From NCBI RefSeq assembly GCF_001427985.1, contig NZ_LMSA01000007.1, forward strand, positions 24,164 to 88,163: DNA of 64,000 nt, in the 5' to 3' direction. The notes under the pieces are model-generated. The model was not told the origin of the DNA and searched no databases. It was given only the letters and a program-made list of their open reading frames with translations. Below, in pieces: positions 1-8,781 of this stretch. The translations under genes were made by a program, and so were the position numbers. Origin of the DNA: Knoellia sp. Soil729 (GTDB lineage Bacteria > Actinomycetota > Actinomycetes > Actinomycetales > Dermatophilaceae). Position 1 is the stretch's first letter; the number at the start of each line of letters is the position of its first letter.

Positions 1-2
1 TG

Positions 3-455
3 CGGCGGCTCGTGTCCCAGGACGGGTTCCTGCCGCGCGCGGTGGAGGGCGTGGACTCACGCCGTGACCTCCGACTGGTTCTCGGTGCCCACGAGGACGA
101 CCGTGTCAGCCTGGCGCTCCCCGGAGGGCCCGTGCCGGTCGAGGCGACGCGTGCCGAGGAGCTCGACGCAGCAGTGGTCGCTGCTCTGGACAACGTGGCG
201 CGCCACGCCGGCGACGACGCCCGGGCCTGGGTGCTGCTCGAGGACGATGCCGAGAGCATCACGATCACCGTGCGCGACAACGGTGTCGGCGACGAGCCCG
301 ACCACCTGCTCACGGCCGCGAGCCGGGGACGGCTCGGCGTGAGCCAGTCGATCCTCGGGCGAGCCCGCGCCCTCGGCGGAAGCGCCGACATCAGCACCCG
401 ACCCGGCGGAGGCTGCCGCGTCGTCATCACCGTCCCGCGCGAGGAGCCCGCATGA
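3..455 (+). CDS. macS: MacS-family sensor histidine kinase, C-terminal part (5' end outside window)
   Basis: The reading frame is open to the window edge, so only the C-terminal ATPase region of the kinase is seen. It carries an N box (AALDNVARHAG) and a G1 box (VRDNGVG), then a short glycine-rich end (GRLGVSQSILGRARALGG) and a terminal GGGCRVVITVP strand. This is the HATPase_c fold that phosphorylates the sensor histidine. The form fits MacS-type kinases of actinobacteria. It overlaps the next gene, a NarL-type response regulator, by 4 bp (ATGA), so the two form a two-component pair. The input domain and the phosphorylated histidine lie outside the window, so the signal is unknown. Confidence 0.85.
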   Translation, partial: RRLVSQDGFLPRAVEGVDSRRDLRLVLGAHEDDRVSLALPGGPVPVEATRAEELDAAVVAALDNVARHAGDDARAWVLLEDDAESITITVRDNGVGDEPDHLLTAASRGRLGVSQSILGRARALGGSADISTRPGGGCRVVITVPREEPA

Positions 456-1156
456 CCCAGGAAGCCCCCACCCCGGCACGCACCACGGTGCTCGTGGCCG
501 ACGACCACCCGTTGTGGCTGCGTGCCCTCGAGCGCGACCTCGTCGAGGCCGGTCTCGACGTCGTCGCCACCGCAGCGGACGGACCCTCGACCGTGAGCCG
601 CGCCCGCGCCACCCGGCCGGACGTGCTGGTCCTCGACCTCAACCTGCCCGGGATGCGCGGCGACGAGGTGTGCCGTGCCCTGGGCGACCTCGAGACCCGG
701 GTCCTCATCCTGTCCGCCAGCGGCGAGCAGCTCGACGTGCTCGCCGCCATCAAGGCGGGCGCGACCGGCTACCTCGTGAAGTCCGCCTCGAGTCAGGAGA
801 TCGTCGAGGCGGTGGCGGCCACCGCGCGCGGTGAGGCGGTGTTCACCTCCGGCCTGGCCGGGCTGGTGCTCGGCGAGTTCCGGCGGATGGCCGCCGGTGA
901 CGAGGGAGCGACCGCGGCCCGGCCGGCCGACCGGCCCATCCCCGAGCTGACCGAGCGCGAGACCGAGGTGCTGCGGCTCGTGGCGACAGGCATGTCCTAC
1001 AAGGAGATCGCCGCCGAGCTCGTCCTGTCGCACCGCACGGTCCAGAACCACGTCCAGAACACGCTGGGCAAGCTGCACCTGCACAACCGCGTCGAGCTCG
1101 TCCGGTTCGCCCTGGCCCGGGGCCTGGAGGACGCGCCGGCCGGCCAGGACGCCTGA
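452..1156 (+). CDS. macR: LuxR/NarL-family response regulator (MacR-type)
   Basis: A 234-residue two-domain response regulator. The N-terminal receiver has the acidic pair D17-D18, phospho-acceptor D62 in VLDLNLPG and K110 in GYLVK. A linker rich in A, R and P (about residues 140-163) leads to a C-terminal LuxR-type helix-turn-helix starting at LTERETEVLRLVATG (about 165-228). It binds DNA as output of the upstream kinase, with which it overlaps by ATGA. The family is known as MacR in Streptomyces; target genes cannot be read from the sequence. An imperfect inverted repeat follows the gene. Confidence 0.92.
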   Translation: MTQEAPTPARTTVLVADDHPLWLRALERDLVEAGLDVVATAADGPSTVSRARATRPDVLVLDLNLPGMRGDEVCRALGDLETRVLILSASGEQLDVLAAIKAGATGYLVKSASSQEIVEAVAATARGEAVFTSGLAGLVLGEFRRMAAGDEGATAARPADRPIPELTERETEVLRLVATGMSYKEIAAELVLSHRTVQNHVQNTLGKLHLHNRVELVRFALARGLEDAPAGQDA

Positions 1157-1169
1157 GCCTCTCGTGACG

Positions 1170-1237
1170 CGAGGTGACCAGTTCTCGCCCACGCGACCAT
1201 GCCGAGCTGGTCGCCTCACCGAGAAGTGGTCATCTCG
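1170..1237. repeat. Imperfect inverted repeat, possible terminator
   Basis: Arms at 1170-1187 and 1220-1237 match at 16 of 18 positions. The 32-nt interior holds a second stem (GCGACCA at 1193-1199 with TGGTCGC at 1208-1214), giving a two-stem fold. It lies between macR and the aroG promoter, where it could end macR transcription. There is no T tract. Confidence 0.55.
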
Positions 1238-1308
1238 AGGCAGCGCACCGGCAGCGGCGGGGGACTGACCGGCATACGGGCGCCGCAGGCACGTGTCGAC
1301 GACCGGCC

Positions 1309-1314
1309 TATCCT
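1309..1314 (+). promoter_or_regulatory. -10 box TATCCT for leaderless aroG
   Basis: TATCCT fits the actinobacterial TANNNT -10 box and ends 6 nt before the GTG at 1321, placing the transcription start at or next to the start codon. No clear -35 is seen. Confidence 0.5.
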
Positions 1315-1320
1315 TGCCGG

Positions 1321-2673
1321 GTGAGCCTGACCACCGATCCCACCCTGCGCACCCACCTCGAGGCGACCCCGCACCTGCCCGCGGCCCAGCAGCCGCTCTG
1401 GCCGGATGCCGGCGCCCTCGACGCAGCCGTGACCGAGCTCGCGACCTATCCGCCACTGGTCTTTGCCGGCGAGTGCGACGTCCTGCGTGACCGCATGGCC
1501 GCCGCGGGTCGTGGCGAGGCGTTCGTGCTCCAGGGCGGCGACTGCGCCGAGACCTTCGCCGGGGCGACGGCCGACAACATCAAGAACCGCATCAAGACGA
1601 TCCTGCAGATGGCGGCGGTCCTCACCTACGGCGCCTCCGTGCCGGTGGTCAAGGTGGGGCGCATGGCCGGGCAGTTCGCCAAGCCGCGCAGCAGCAACAC
1701 CGAGACGCGCGAGGACGTGACCCTGCCGGCCTACCGCGGTGACATGGTCAACGACTTCGAGTTCACCGAGGCGGCGCGCAACCCCGACCCGCAGCGGCTC
1801 GTGCGCGCCTACCACGCGAGCAGCGCCACGCTCAACCTCGTGCGGGCGTTCACGACCGGTGGTTTCGCCGACCTGCGCCACGTCCACGACTGGAACCGCG
1901 GCTTCGTCGCGAACTCGGCCAACCAGCGCTACGAGAAGATCGCCCGTGACATCGACAAGGCGATGAAGTTCATGGCCGCCTGTGGTGCCGACTTCGAGGC
2001 GATGCGCACGACCGAGTTCTTCGCGGCGCACGAGGCGCTGCTCCTCGACTACGAGCGGCCGCTCACGCGCGTCGACTCACGCACCGGCGACCTCTACGAC
2101 ACCTCCGGCCACTTCATCTGGATCGGGGAGCGCACCCGCGACCTCGGTGGGGCGCACCTCGACTTCGTCAGCCGGATCCACAACCCGATCGGTGTCAAGG
2201 TCTCGGCCAAGGCCCAGGTTGACGACCTGCTGAGGATGATCGATCTCGTCGACCCCGACCGCACGCCGGGTCGCCTCACCTTCATCACCCGCATGGGCGC
2301 CGGCCAGGTCCGCGAGTCCCTGCCGGCGATCGTCGAGAAGGTCACCGCGAGTGGGGCGGCGGTCACGTGGATCTGCGACCCGATGCACGGCAACACGTTC
2401 GAGTCGGCGTCCGGCTACAAGACCCGCGACTTCGAGGACGTGGTCGACGAGGTGCGCGGCTTCTTCGAGGTCCACCAAGGCCTGGGCACGGTGCCCGGCG
2501 GCATCCACGTCGAGCTGACCGGCAACGACGTCACCGAGTGCATCGGCGGCTCCGAGAAGATCCTGGACGCCGACCTCAACAAGCGCTACGAGTCGCTCTG
2601 CGACCCGCGGCTCAACCACCAGCAGAGTCTCGAGCTGGCGTTCCTCGTCGCCGAGATGCTCAGCCGGGACTGA
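1321..2673 (+). CDS. aroG: Class II 3-deoxy-7-phosphoheptulonate (DAHP) synthase
   Basis: Catalyses the first step of the shikimate pathway, condensing phosphoenolpyruvate and erythrose 4-phosphate to DAHP. The 450-residue length fits the class II plant/actinobacterial type. Visible motifs are GGDCAETF with metal-ligand C75, [14 protein letters not shown], the ICDPMHGNT histidine, the glutamate in [15 protein letters not shown] and [14 protein letters not shown] near the end. The frame stays open upstream to 1174, but the GTG at 1321 sits 6 nt after a TATCCT box and gives the usual N-terminus. Threonine aldolase follows after 2 nt. In M. tuberculosis the orthologue Rv2178c is likewise near pknL and Rv2175c. 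Feedback control by aromatic amino acids is a family property not checked here. Confidence 0.95.
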   Translation: MSLTTDPTLRTHLEATPHLPAAQQPLWPDAGALDAAVTELATYPPLVFAGECDVLRDRMAAAGRGEAFVLQGGDCAETFAGATADNIKNRIKTILQMAAVLTYGASVPVVKVGRMAGQFAKPRSSNTETREDVTLPAYRGDMVNDFEFTEAARNPDPQRLVRAYHASSATLNLVRAFTTGGFADLRHVHDWNRGFVANSANQRYEKIARDIDKAMKFMAACGADFEAMRTTEFFAAHEALLLDYERPLTRVDSRTGDLYDTSGHFIWIGERTRDLGGAHLDFVSRIHNPIGVKVSAKAQVDDLLRMIDLVDPDRTPGRLTFITRMGAGQVRESLPAIVEKVTASGAAVTWICDPMHGNTFESASGYKTRDFEDVVDEVRGFFEVHQGLGTVPGGIHVELTGNDVTECIGGSEKILDADLNKRYESLCDPRLNHQQSLELAFLVAEMLSRD

Positions 2674-2675
2674 CC

Positions 2676-3749
2676 GTGGCCGACCCGACGGACGCGCGTA
2701 TGCCGCGTCGCTGGATCGCGGACCTCCTGTCCGACACGCTGACCCAACCGACGCAGGCCATGCGCGACGCGATGGCGCAGGCGCCCGTGGGTGACGACGT
2801 CTTCGGTGAGGACCCGACCGTCGCCGCGCTGGAGTCGCGCGTTGCCTCGCTGTTGGGGCACGAGGCCGCCCTCTTCACGCCCACGGGTTCCATGGCCAAC
2901 CAGCTCGGCATGCGGCTGCACGTGGAGCCCGGCCAGGAGGTCATCGCCGACACCCTCGCCCACGTGCTGCGCGCCGAGCTCGGCGCTGCCGCCGTGCTCT
3001 CGGGCATCTCGTCACGGAGCTGGGCGAGCGAGCACGGCCGCCTCGTGCCGTCTGGGCCGCTCGACCTCATGAGCGTCGGTGCCGGCCCCTACCAGGTGGG
3101 GACTGCCCTCATCGTGGTCGAGAACACCCACAACTTCGGCGGCGGCACGATCCAGTCGCTCGAGGCGATCCGTGAGGTGCGGGCGGTGAGCCAGAAGGCT
3201 GGCGTCGCGATGCACCTCGACGGGGCGCGGCTCTGGAACGCCCATGTCGCCACGGGCATCCCGCTGGCGGACTATGGCCGCGAGTTCGACACGGTGAGCG
3301 TCTGCCTGTCCAAGGGCCTGGGCGCCCCGGTCGGTTCGGTGCTCGTGGGCTCGACGGATCTCATGGAGCGAGCCCGCATCTGGCGCAAGCGCTTCGGGGG
3401 CGGCATGCGCCAGGTCGGCATCCTCGCGGCCGCGGGCCTTCACGCCCTCGACCACCACATCGAGCGACTGGCAGATGACCACGCCCGGGCGTCCCGTTTC
3501 GCTGCGGCGGTCGGCGCCGTCGCCCCGAGCGTCGTGAGCCCGGAGCTCGTCGAGACCAACATCGTGATGCTAGATCTCTCCCGGACCTCCTGGACGCCTG
3601 CCGAGCTCGTCGAGGCGACGGGGGCACGCGGCATACGAACCTATGCCGCCGGCCCGCGTGCGGTGCGCCTCGTCTGGCACCTCGACGTCGACGACGCGGC
3701 CACCGACGCCGCGACCGAGGTCCTCGTCGACCTCCTGTCCCGGGCCTGA
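2676..3749 (+). CDS. ltaE: Low-specificity L-threonine aldolase
   Basis: A pyridoxal-phosphate enzyme (fold type I, beta-eliminating lyase family) splitting L-threonine or L-allo-threonine into glycine and acetaldehyde. The 357-residue protein has [15 protein letters not shown] near the N-terminus, the cofactor-binding [10 protein letters not shown] (D182) and the Schiff-base lysine K213 in [12 protein letters not shown]. The frame is open far upstream inside aroG, but the GTG at 2676, just 2 nt after the aroG stop, is the sensible start and implies translational coupling; ATG 2700 is an alternative. A 65-bp palindromic element follows the stop. Confidence 0.9.
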   Translation: MADPTDARMPRRWIADLLSDTLTQPTQAMRDAMAQAPVGDDVFGEDPTVAALESRVASLLGHEAALFTPTGSMANQLGMRLHVEPGQEVIADTLAHVLRAELGAAAVLSGISSRSWASEHGRLVPSGPLDLMSVGAGPYQVGTALIVVENTHNFGGGTIQSLEAIREVRAVSQKAGVAMHLDGARLWNAHVATGIPLADYGREFDTVSVCLSKGLGAPVGSVLVGSTDLMERARIWRKRFGGGMRQVGILAAAGLHALDHHIERLADDHARASRFAAAVGAVAPSVVSPELVETNIVMLDLSRTSWTPAELVEATGARGIRTYAAGPRAVRLVWHLDVDDAATDAATEVLVDLLSRA

Positions 3750-3762
3750 CAGCCACTTTTCC

Positions 3763-3827
3763 CCACTGATTGCCCGTTCGGCCAGTGGCTCGCTGCGCTC
3801 GCGACTGGCCGAACGGGCAATCAGTCG
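3763..3827. repeat. 65-bp palindromic repeat, copy 1
   Basis: Arms of 24 bp at 3763-3786 and 3804-3827 (one mismatch near the outer end) enclose a 17-nt loop. The arm core reads TTGCCCGTTCGGCCAGT. The same element occurs at 12511-12575 and, inverted, at 31725-31789. It lies between the convergent ends of ltaE and the DMT transporter, where the hairpin could act as a bidirectional terminator. No flanking target duplication is seen. Confidence 0.9.
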
Positions 3828-3833
3828 CGGTGG

Positions 3834-4769
3834 TCAGACGTCGTGGTGGAGGATCTCCGCCGGCGGGTCCTCAAGGGCTGAGGCATCCTCCGGGTGCTCG
3901 CTGCCGCGCAGCTCGACGAGATACATGGCAGCCAGGACGAGCCCGCCGCCCAGGAGCAGCCGCACCGTGACGCCCTCGTTGCCGAAGAGGACGGCGAACA
4001 GTGCCGCGAAGACCGGCTCCATCGCCATGACGATCGCGGCCCGGGTGGCCGTGAGGTGCGCCTGGGCCCAGGTCTGCGCGACAAGTGCACCGGCACCCGC
4101 GACGACGGCCATGTAGAGCAGGGAGGCCCACTGGCCCCCGGTCGAGGGGAGGGCGACGCCGTCGGGGACGGCGGCGATGAGGCAGATGAGCGCGATCACG
4201 GCTGCTTGGACCGTCGACAGCCCCAGCGCCGTCGAGCCGGTGGACCAGCGGCCGAGCGCGAGGATGTGCAGGGCATAGATCACGGCCGAGCCCAGCGTCA
4301 GCGCCGCGCCGAACCCTATGGCCAGGCCCTGCAGCGACAGCACCGCGATGCCGACGGTGGCGATGGAGGCAGCCAGCCACGCGGCCCGGGGGATGTGGTC
4401 ACGCAGGAGCAGGGCGCCGAGGACCGGGGTGAGGACGATGTAGGTCCCCGTGAGGAACCCCGAGACCGACGCGGCGGTGGTCTCGAGCCCGACGGTCTGC
4501 AGGAGCTGCGCCACGGCATACAGGACACCGAGCCCGGCTCCGAGGGTGAGCTCGCGACGGGACAACGCCAAGGTCTGCCGGTGGAAGAGCGCAAACATGA
4601 GCACGGCGGCGATGCCGAAGCGCACCGCGAGGAAGTCGGCCGACGGGACATGCTCGACGAGGTCGCGGATGAGGAAGAACGTCGACCCCCAGACGGCGGT
4701 GACGGCCAGCAGCAGGAGGACGGCGAGGCGGGCCCGACCACTATGGGCGGGCGGGGCGGGAAGCGTCAC
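3834..4769 (-). CDS. EamA/DMT-superfamily transporter
   Basis: A 311-residue membrane protein with about ten hydrophobic segments, in the two-repeat EamA layout. The first repeat starts LAVTAVWGSTFFLIRDLVEH and the second has a GSAVIYALHILALGRW segment and a conserved EPVFAALFAVLFGNE stretch. Members export metabolites or drugs; the substrate is not predictable. It starts with GTG 1 nt after the kinase stop, so it is probably transcribed with the PASTA kinase gene upstream. The C-terminal tail is acidic (EHPEDASALEDPPAEILHHDV). The direction of transport is inferred from the family only. Confidence 0.85.
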   Translation of the reverse strand: MTLPAPPAHSGRARLAVLLLLAVTAVWGSTFFLIRDLVEHVPSADFLAVRFGIAAVLMFALFHRQTLALSRRELTLGAGLGVLYAVAQLLQTVGLETTAASVSGFLTGTYIVLTPVLGALLLRDHIPRAAWLAASIATVGIAVLSLQGLAIGFGAALTLGSAVIYALHILALGRWSTGSTALGLSTVQAAVIALICLIAAVPDGVALPSTGGQWASLLYMAVVAGAGALVAQTWAQAHLTATRAAIVMAMEPVFAALFAVLFGNEGVTVRLLLGGGLVLAAMYLVELRGSEHPEDASALEDPPAEILHHDV

Positions 4770-4770
4770 G

Positions 4771-6753
4771 TCACACCGTCGTGAGGGTGACCAGAGACCC
4801 CTTGTCGACCATGGTCCCCTCGCCGGGGGTGACCCGGCCGACGGTGCCGAAGTTGATGCCCGGGATGCCGCCCTCGACGATCTTCACGGTGAAGCCGGCG
4901 GCCTTGAGGATTCCCTCGACCTCACTGGCCTGCTTGCCGACGAGCCCGCTCGGCACGGCGACCTTGACGGGTCCCTTGGAGACGACCACCGACACCTTGT
5001 CACCCCTGAAGAGCGTGCCACCCGCCGGGTCCTGACGGATGATCGACCCCTCCGGGATGGTGTCGTTGTTCTCCTGGGGCCCGGCCTCCTCGACGACGAG
5101 ACCGGCCTTGCCCAGGGCCGCCTTGGCGTCGGCGAGCGGTTTGCCGGTGAAGTTCTCGACCGTGATGGGCTCGCGGCCCTTGCTCACGGTGAGGGCGACC
5201 GGGGTGCCCTTCTTGAGCTGGGTGCCGGCCTTGGGGTCGGTCGCCATGACCTGCCCCTTCTCGACGTCCTCGCTGAAGGTCTCGGTGACCTTGCCGACCA
5301 CGAGGTTGACGTCGGCGAGCTGGGCCTTGGCGTCCTCGAGGCCGACCCCGCCCAGGGTCGGCACGACGTAGCGTTCGGGTCCCTGCGAGACCAGCAACGT
5401 CACGGTGGTGCCACGACGCACCTCTGCGTTGGCCTGGGGGTCGGTCGCGATGACCAGGCCCTTGGCCACGGTCTCGCTGAACTCGTCCTGCCGGTTGGGG
5501 TCGAGGTGCTGGGCACGCAGCGTGCTCTCGGCAGCCACCACGGGCTTGCCCACGACGGTGGGGACGATGGTCGGGGCACCGGGGCCGGCGATGAAGAACC
5601 ACGCCGTGGCTGAGGCGATGGCGGCGGAGACGACCACGAGGATCCACGGCCACACGGCGCGGCGTGGAGGGCGGGGTGCGGCGGTGCGGGTCCTGCCGCT
5701 GTTCACAGGCACCCCGGGAGTCGCTGGTGGAGCTCCACGCACCTGGTCGCGCAGGGAGGGCCCGACGCGGGTCGGTGCGCCCCGGGCGGGCGCCGAGGCG
5801 GCTGTCGCGCCGGTGCGGTGCCGCTCCACGGGCAGGGCCGTCGTGCGGGTGAGGGTCGACGCGACGGCTGCGACGTCGACCGGCCGGTCGTCGAGCTCCT
5901 CGGGGGTGAGCTCACGCCGTGCGGTGCGCAGCATGGCTGCGAACGCGGCGGCATCGGCCGGACGACCGTCGGGGTCGAGCGAGGTGGCCGCGGCCACGAC
6001 CTCGTCGAGGATCTCGGGGGCGTCGGGGGCGCGGCTGCGCAGCCGAGGAGCGCCTGCGTGCACGTGCTGGTAGGCGACGTTGATGGCGGTGTCGCCGTCG
6101 AACGCCTTGGAGCCGGTGAGCATCTCGAAGAAGACCAGGCCGGCGGCATACACGTCGCTGCGGGCGTCGGCGATGCCGCGTTCGACCTGTTCGGGGGAGA
6201 GGTAGGCCACCGTCCCGAGCAGGAGCCCCGAGGACGACGTCACCGTCTGCGACGTGACCGCCCGCGCCAGCCCGAAGTCGGCGACCTTGACCGCGCCGTC
6301 CTCGCGCAGGATGACGTTCTCGGGCTTGACGTCCCGGTGGATGATGCCGGCGCGGTGAGCGGCAGCCAGGGCGTCGAGCACCGGGACCATGATGTCGATC
6401 GCTGCCCTTGGCGTGAGGGCACCCTCGGTGTCGATGACCTCGCGCAGCGTCTGGCCGGGGACGTACTCCATCGCAAGGAACATGCGTCCCTCGTCCTCGC
6501 CCTGGTCGAAGACCGCGACGACACCGGGGTGCGACAGCCGGGCGGCGGAGCGGGCCTCGCGGTGGAAGCGGGAGCGGAACGTTGCGTCCTGGGCCAGGTG
6601 CGACCGCATGACCTTGAGGGCGACCTCGCGGTCGAGGCGCGTGTCGACGGCCAGGTAGACCGTCGCCATCCCACCGTCGGCCAACCGCTCGATGACGCGA
6701 TAGCGACCGTCGAGGAGCTCGCCGACGAGGTCGTCGGTGGAGGCGGTGGGCAC
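4771..6753 (-). CDS. pknL: Membrane Ser/Thr protein kinase with PASTA domains (PknL locus)
   Basis: A 660-residue Hanks-type kinase. Kinase domain about residues 18-280 with ATP lysine K47, HRDVKPEN (139-145) and DFG (159-161). A Pro/Arg-rich juxtamembrane linker is followed by one transmembrane helix (about 366-389) and four extracellular PASTA domains to the C-terminus, which in this family sense peptidoglycan fragments or lipid II. The GTG at 6753 lies 6 nt after a TACACT box and is preferred; GTG 6783 is an alternative. Neighbours match the M. tuberculosis PknL locus (Rv2175c, idsA2, DAHP synthase). M. tuberculosis PknL lacks PASTA repeats, so the architecture differs. A downstream LysM transglycosylase gene and the Rv2175c-like gene suggest a cell-wall role. 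Confidence 0.9.
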   Translation of the reverse strand: MPTASTDDLVGELLDGRYRVIERLADGGMATVYLAVDTRLDREVALKVMRSHLAQDATFRSRFHREARSAARLSHPGVVAVFDQGEDEGRMFLAMEYVPGQTLREVIDTEGALTPRAAIDIMVPVLDALAAAHRAGIIHRDVKPENVILREDGAVKVADFGLARAVTSQTVTSSSGLLLGTVAYLSPEQVERGIADARSDVYAAGLVFFEMLTGSKAFDGDTAINVAYQHVHAGAPRLRSRAPDAPEILDEVVAAATSLDPDGRPADAAAFAAMLRTARRELTPEELDDRPVDVAAVASTLTRTTALPVERHRTGATAASAPARGAPTRVGPSLRDQVRGAPPATPGVPVNSGRTRTAAPRPPRRAVWPWILVVVSAAIASATAWFFIAGPGAPTIVPTVVGKPVVAAESTLRAQHLDPNRQDEFSETVAKGLVIATDPQANAEVRRGTTVTLLVSQGPERYVVPTLGGVGLEDAKAQLADVNLVVGKVTETFSEDVEKGQVMATDPKAGTQLKKGTPVALTVSKGREPITVENFTGKPLADAKAALGKAGLVVEEAGPQENNDTIPEGSIIRQDPAGGTLFRGDKVSVVVSKGPVKVAVPSGLVGKQASEVEGILKAAGFTVKIVEGGIPGINFGTVGRVTPGEGTMVDKGSLVTLTTV

Positions 6754-6759
6754 CAGTTG

Positions 6760-6765
6760 AGTGTA
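6760..6765 (-). promoter_or_regulatory. -10 box TACACT for leaderless pknL
   Basis: On the minus strand TACACT ends 6 nt before the GTG at 6753, putting transcription and translation starts together. This also decides the kinase start over the upstream in-frame GTG. Confidence 0.45.
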
Positions 6766-6815
6766 CGGACTGGGTGACCGCACTTCGTGGACCCCGGTGC
6801 GCCGCCCCACCGGTG

Positions 6816-7949
6816 TCACATACGGCCCTTGAGCGCCTTGATGTTGGCGACGTACTGCTTGGTGTCGGTGAACATCCCGCGCTGGTTCACGCTGGACAGG
6901 CCTTGGTAGTAGCCCGCGATGGCCTCGTCCTCGGAGTCCGCCGCACGGGTGAGGGCACGCAGCATGACCACGCCCGCCGTGACGTTGTCCTGGGGCTTGA
7001 GGAGGTCGAGGTCGCGGCCGACGAGCGAGGAGGCCCACTCACCTCCGGAGGGGATGACCTGCATGATCCCCACGGCGTTGGCCACGGAGACCTGGCGCTG
7101 GTTCCAACCGGACTCCTGCATGGACACCGCGAGCGCCAGTCGCGGGTCGACGCCATGGCGGCGGGCGGTCGCCGCGATCAGGGACTTGGTCTGGGTGCGG
7201 GTCGGCACGGTGCGCGCGGCGAGGATCTCGCGGTTGCGGGCCGCGTTGGAGACGACCCTGTCCGGGTAGGTGCGTCCGGCGAACGTGTTCGCCAGCTTCG
7301 TGGCCTTGGGCGCGGTCCTGCGCTGTGCCGGGCTGGGGATGGCCAGGCGCTGGCCGGAGTAGATCACGGTGCCGCGCAGCCCGTTGGCCTTGACGATCGC
7401 GGCGACGGTGGTGCTGTGCCTGGCCGCGACTCCCAGCAGCGTGTCGCCGTTCCTGACCGTGTATGCCGTGCTGGCCGCCCTGGCCCTCGACGTGGCCTTC
7501 GCCTGGGACGCCTTGGTTGCCGCCGCACCGTGCAGTCGGAGGTGCTGCCCCGGGAAGATGAACGACCCGCTGGAGATGCCGTTGGCCTTGGCGAGGGCGG
7601 GGACCGTGGTGCCGTAGCGGGCGGCGAGGTCGTACAGCGTCTCGCCGGCCCTCACCGTGTGCGTCGCCGTGGCCCGGGCGGCGCGTGGGGCCGCCTTCGG
7701 CCCGGAACCGGCCCTGCCGGGGACCTGGATCGTCGCGCCGGCCCACAGGCGCCGGGCCTCGGTGATCTGGTTCTTGGCAGCAAGCGCGTGCGGCGTCGTC
7801 CGGAAGGTCGCGGCGAGCCCGATGAGGGTGTCTCCGCGCTTGACCGTGTAGCTCGTCCAGCCGTGGGGCGCCGGGCTCGCGTGGGCGAACGCGGCGGCGG
7901 GGACGACGCCCATGGGAGCAACCGTCGCAGGGGGGAGGGCGATGACCAT
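6816..7949 (-). CDS. Secreted lytic transglycosylase with three LysM domains
   Basis: A 377-residue cell-wall hydrolase. A short N-terminal hydrophobic stretch (APMGVVPAAAFAHASPA) looks like a weak signal peptide. Three LysM peptidoglycan-binding domains follow (about 33-77, 97-140, 162-205; each YTVxxGDTL-like), then an SLT-type lytic transglycosylase domain with catalytic glutamate E279 in SMQESGWN and the GIMQV and AGYYQG motifs. The frame is open to 9722, but ATG 7949 has a GGAAAGGA ribosome site at correct spacing. It is upstream of pknL and divergent from the Rv2175c-like gene. It probably cleaves glycan strands during growth; the kinase link is inferred from position. Confidence 0.88.
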   Translation of the reverse strand: MVIALPPATVAPMGVVPAAAFAHASPAPHGWTSYTVKRGDTLIGLAATFRTTPHALAAKNQITEARRLWAGATIQVPGRAGSGPKAAPRAARATATHTVRAGETLYDLAARYGTTVPALAKANGISSGSFIFPGQHLRLHGAAATKASQAKATSRARAASTAYTVRNGDTLLGVAARHSTTVAAIVKANGLRGTVIYSGQRLAIPSPAQRRTAPKATKLANTFAGRTYPDRVVSNAARNREILAARTVPTRTQTKSLIAATARRHGVDPRLALAVSMQESGWNQRQVSVANAVGIMQVIPSGGEWASSLVGRDLDLLKPQDNVTAGVVMLRALTRAADSEDEAIAGYYQGLSSVNQRGMFTDTKQYVANIKALKGRM

Positions 7950-8090
7950 GAGGCCGTCCTTTCCGAGACGACAACCCGCGTCGGGCCGTCGTGTTGGTCG
8001 TGTTGTCTGTGTGTCTCCTGTGGTAAGCGTGAACAGAGTAGCGGTTGTGACTAGTTCGTGGGAAGGAGCCGGTGTGGCACGCTTGACCAC

Positions 8091-8462
8091 GTGACCGATG
8101 CGCTGCCTGACCTCGAAACCCTCGTCGGCCAGTGGCTGACCGTCCCCGACCTCGCTGAGCGGCTCGAGCTCCCGATGTCGACGGTCCGCCGCCTCATCGA
8201 CGACCGCGAGGTGCTGGCCGCCCGCATCGGCGAGCGCAAGGTCGTCGCGGTCCCCGAGAAGTTCCTCGACAACGAGGGCGTCCTGCCCGCGCTCAAGGGC
8301 ACGTTCACCGTCCTCGCTGACGGCGGGATGAACGACACCGAGATCCTCACGTGGCTCTTCACCCCCGACGCGTCGCTGCCCGTCGAGGGAGCACCGATCG
8401 ACTCGCTGCGTGGAGGGTTCAAGACCGAGGTGCGACGACGGGCCATGGAGCTCGCCTTCTGA
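8091..8462 (+). CDS. Rv2175c-like winged-helix DNA-binding protein
   Basis: A 123-residue protein with an N-terminal excisionase/MerR-like helix-turn-helix (LTVPDLAERLELPMSTVRRLIDD) and a conserved C-terminal region (GTFTVLADGGMNDTEILTWLF). It matches the Rv2175c family, whose mycobacterial member is a DNA-binding substrate of PknL. Here the PASTA kinase is about 1.3 kb away, with the LysM transglycosylase gene between. GTG 8091 gives the usual N-terminus (TDALPDLETLVGQWL); the GGAAGGAG at 8061-8068 is too far upstream to serve it, so the start may be leaderless. Phosphorylation by the neighbouring kinase is inferred from the mycobacterial case. Confidence 0.85.
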   Translation: MTDALPDLETLVGQWLTVPDLAERLELPMSTVRRLIDDREVLAARIGERKVVAVPEKFLDNEGVLPALKGTFTVLADGGMNDTEILTWLFTPDASLPVEGAPIDSLRGGFKTEVRRRAMELAF

Positions 8463-8488
8463 GGGTCCTGCGCGACTGACGTCGCAGG

Positions 8489-8585
8489 GGAACGTGCTGG
8501 TTCGCCGCTGTCCCATCCGACCCTCGCGCGCTGAGCGCGCTCCGGTCTCCCGCCAGGCCCAGCCGGCGGCGAACCAGCATGTTCC
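8489..8585. repeat. Long inverted repeat with inner hairpin
   Basis: Twenty-base arms at 8489-8508 and 8566-8585 match at 19 positions. The 57-nt interior has a small GCGCGC-TGA-GCGCGC hairpin near 8526-8540. It fills part of the 319-bp gap between the convergent Rv2175c-like and polyprenyl synthase genes. No ORF is supported in this gap. Confidence 0.75.
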
Positions 8586-8701
8586 TGCTCCTCCTGCTGC
8601 GTCACCTTCACGCGGCTCGCCACTCTCGCAACGTCTGCGGAGGTGGTGGTCAGAGCAACCAGATGCGCAGAGGCAAGGGGCGGCGCGACCGGCGCCCATG
8701 T

Positions 8702-8768
8702 TGGTGACCGCCGTCCCCATGTGGACGCCGGTCACCACGCTCTGCGGCGGTCGCGCGACCGCCGCAGA
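8702..8768. terminator. Paired hairpins between convergent genes
   Basis: Two adjacent stems are present. Arms at 8702-8716 and 8723-8737 pair at 14 of 15 positions around a 6-nt loop, and 8741-8768 is a perfect 28-bp palindrome centred on TCGC/GCGA. They precede the stop of idsA and follow the inverted repeat at 8489-8585. There is no U tract, as is usual in this high-GC group. A bidirectional terminator is the plain reading. Confidence 0.6.
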
Positions 8769-8781
8769 AATGAGGCGGCGG

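Noticed and set aside
3763..3827. 65-bp palindromes as integron attC sites
   Set aside because: No integron integrase, no gene cassettes and no R/L box pattern; arms are near perfect rather than bulged.
7950..8050. Possible ydaO (c-di-AMP) riboswitch before the LysM transglycosylase gene
   Set aside because: Actinobacterial wall hydrolase genes often have one, but the leader is too short and the conserved core could not be found.
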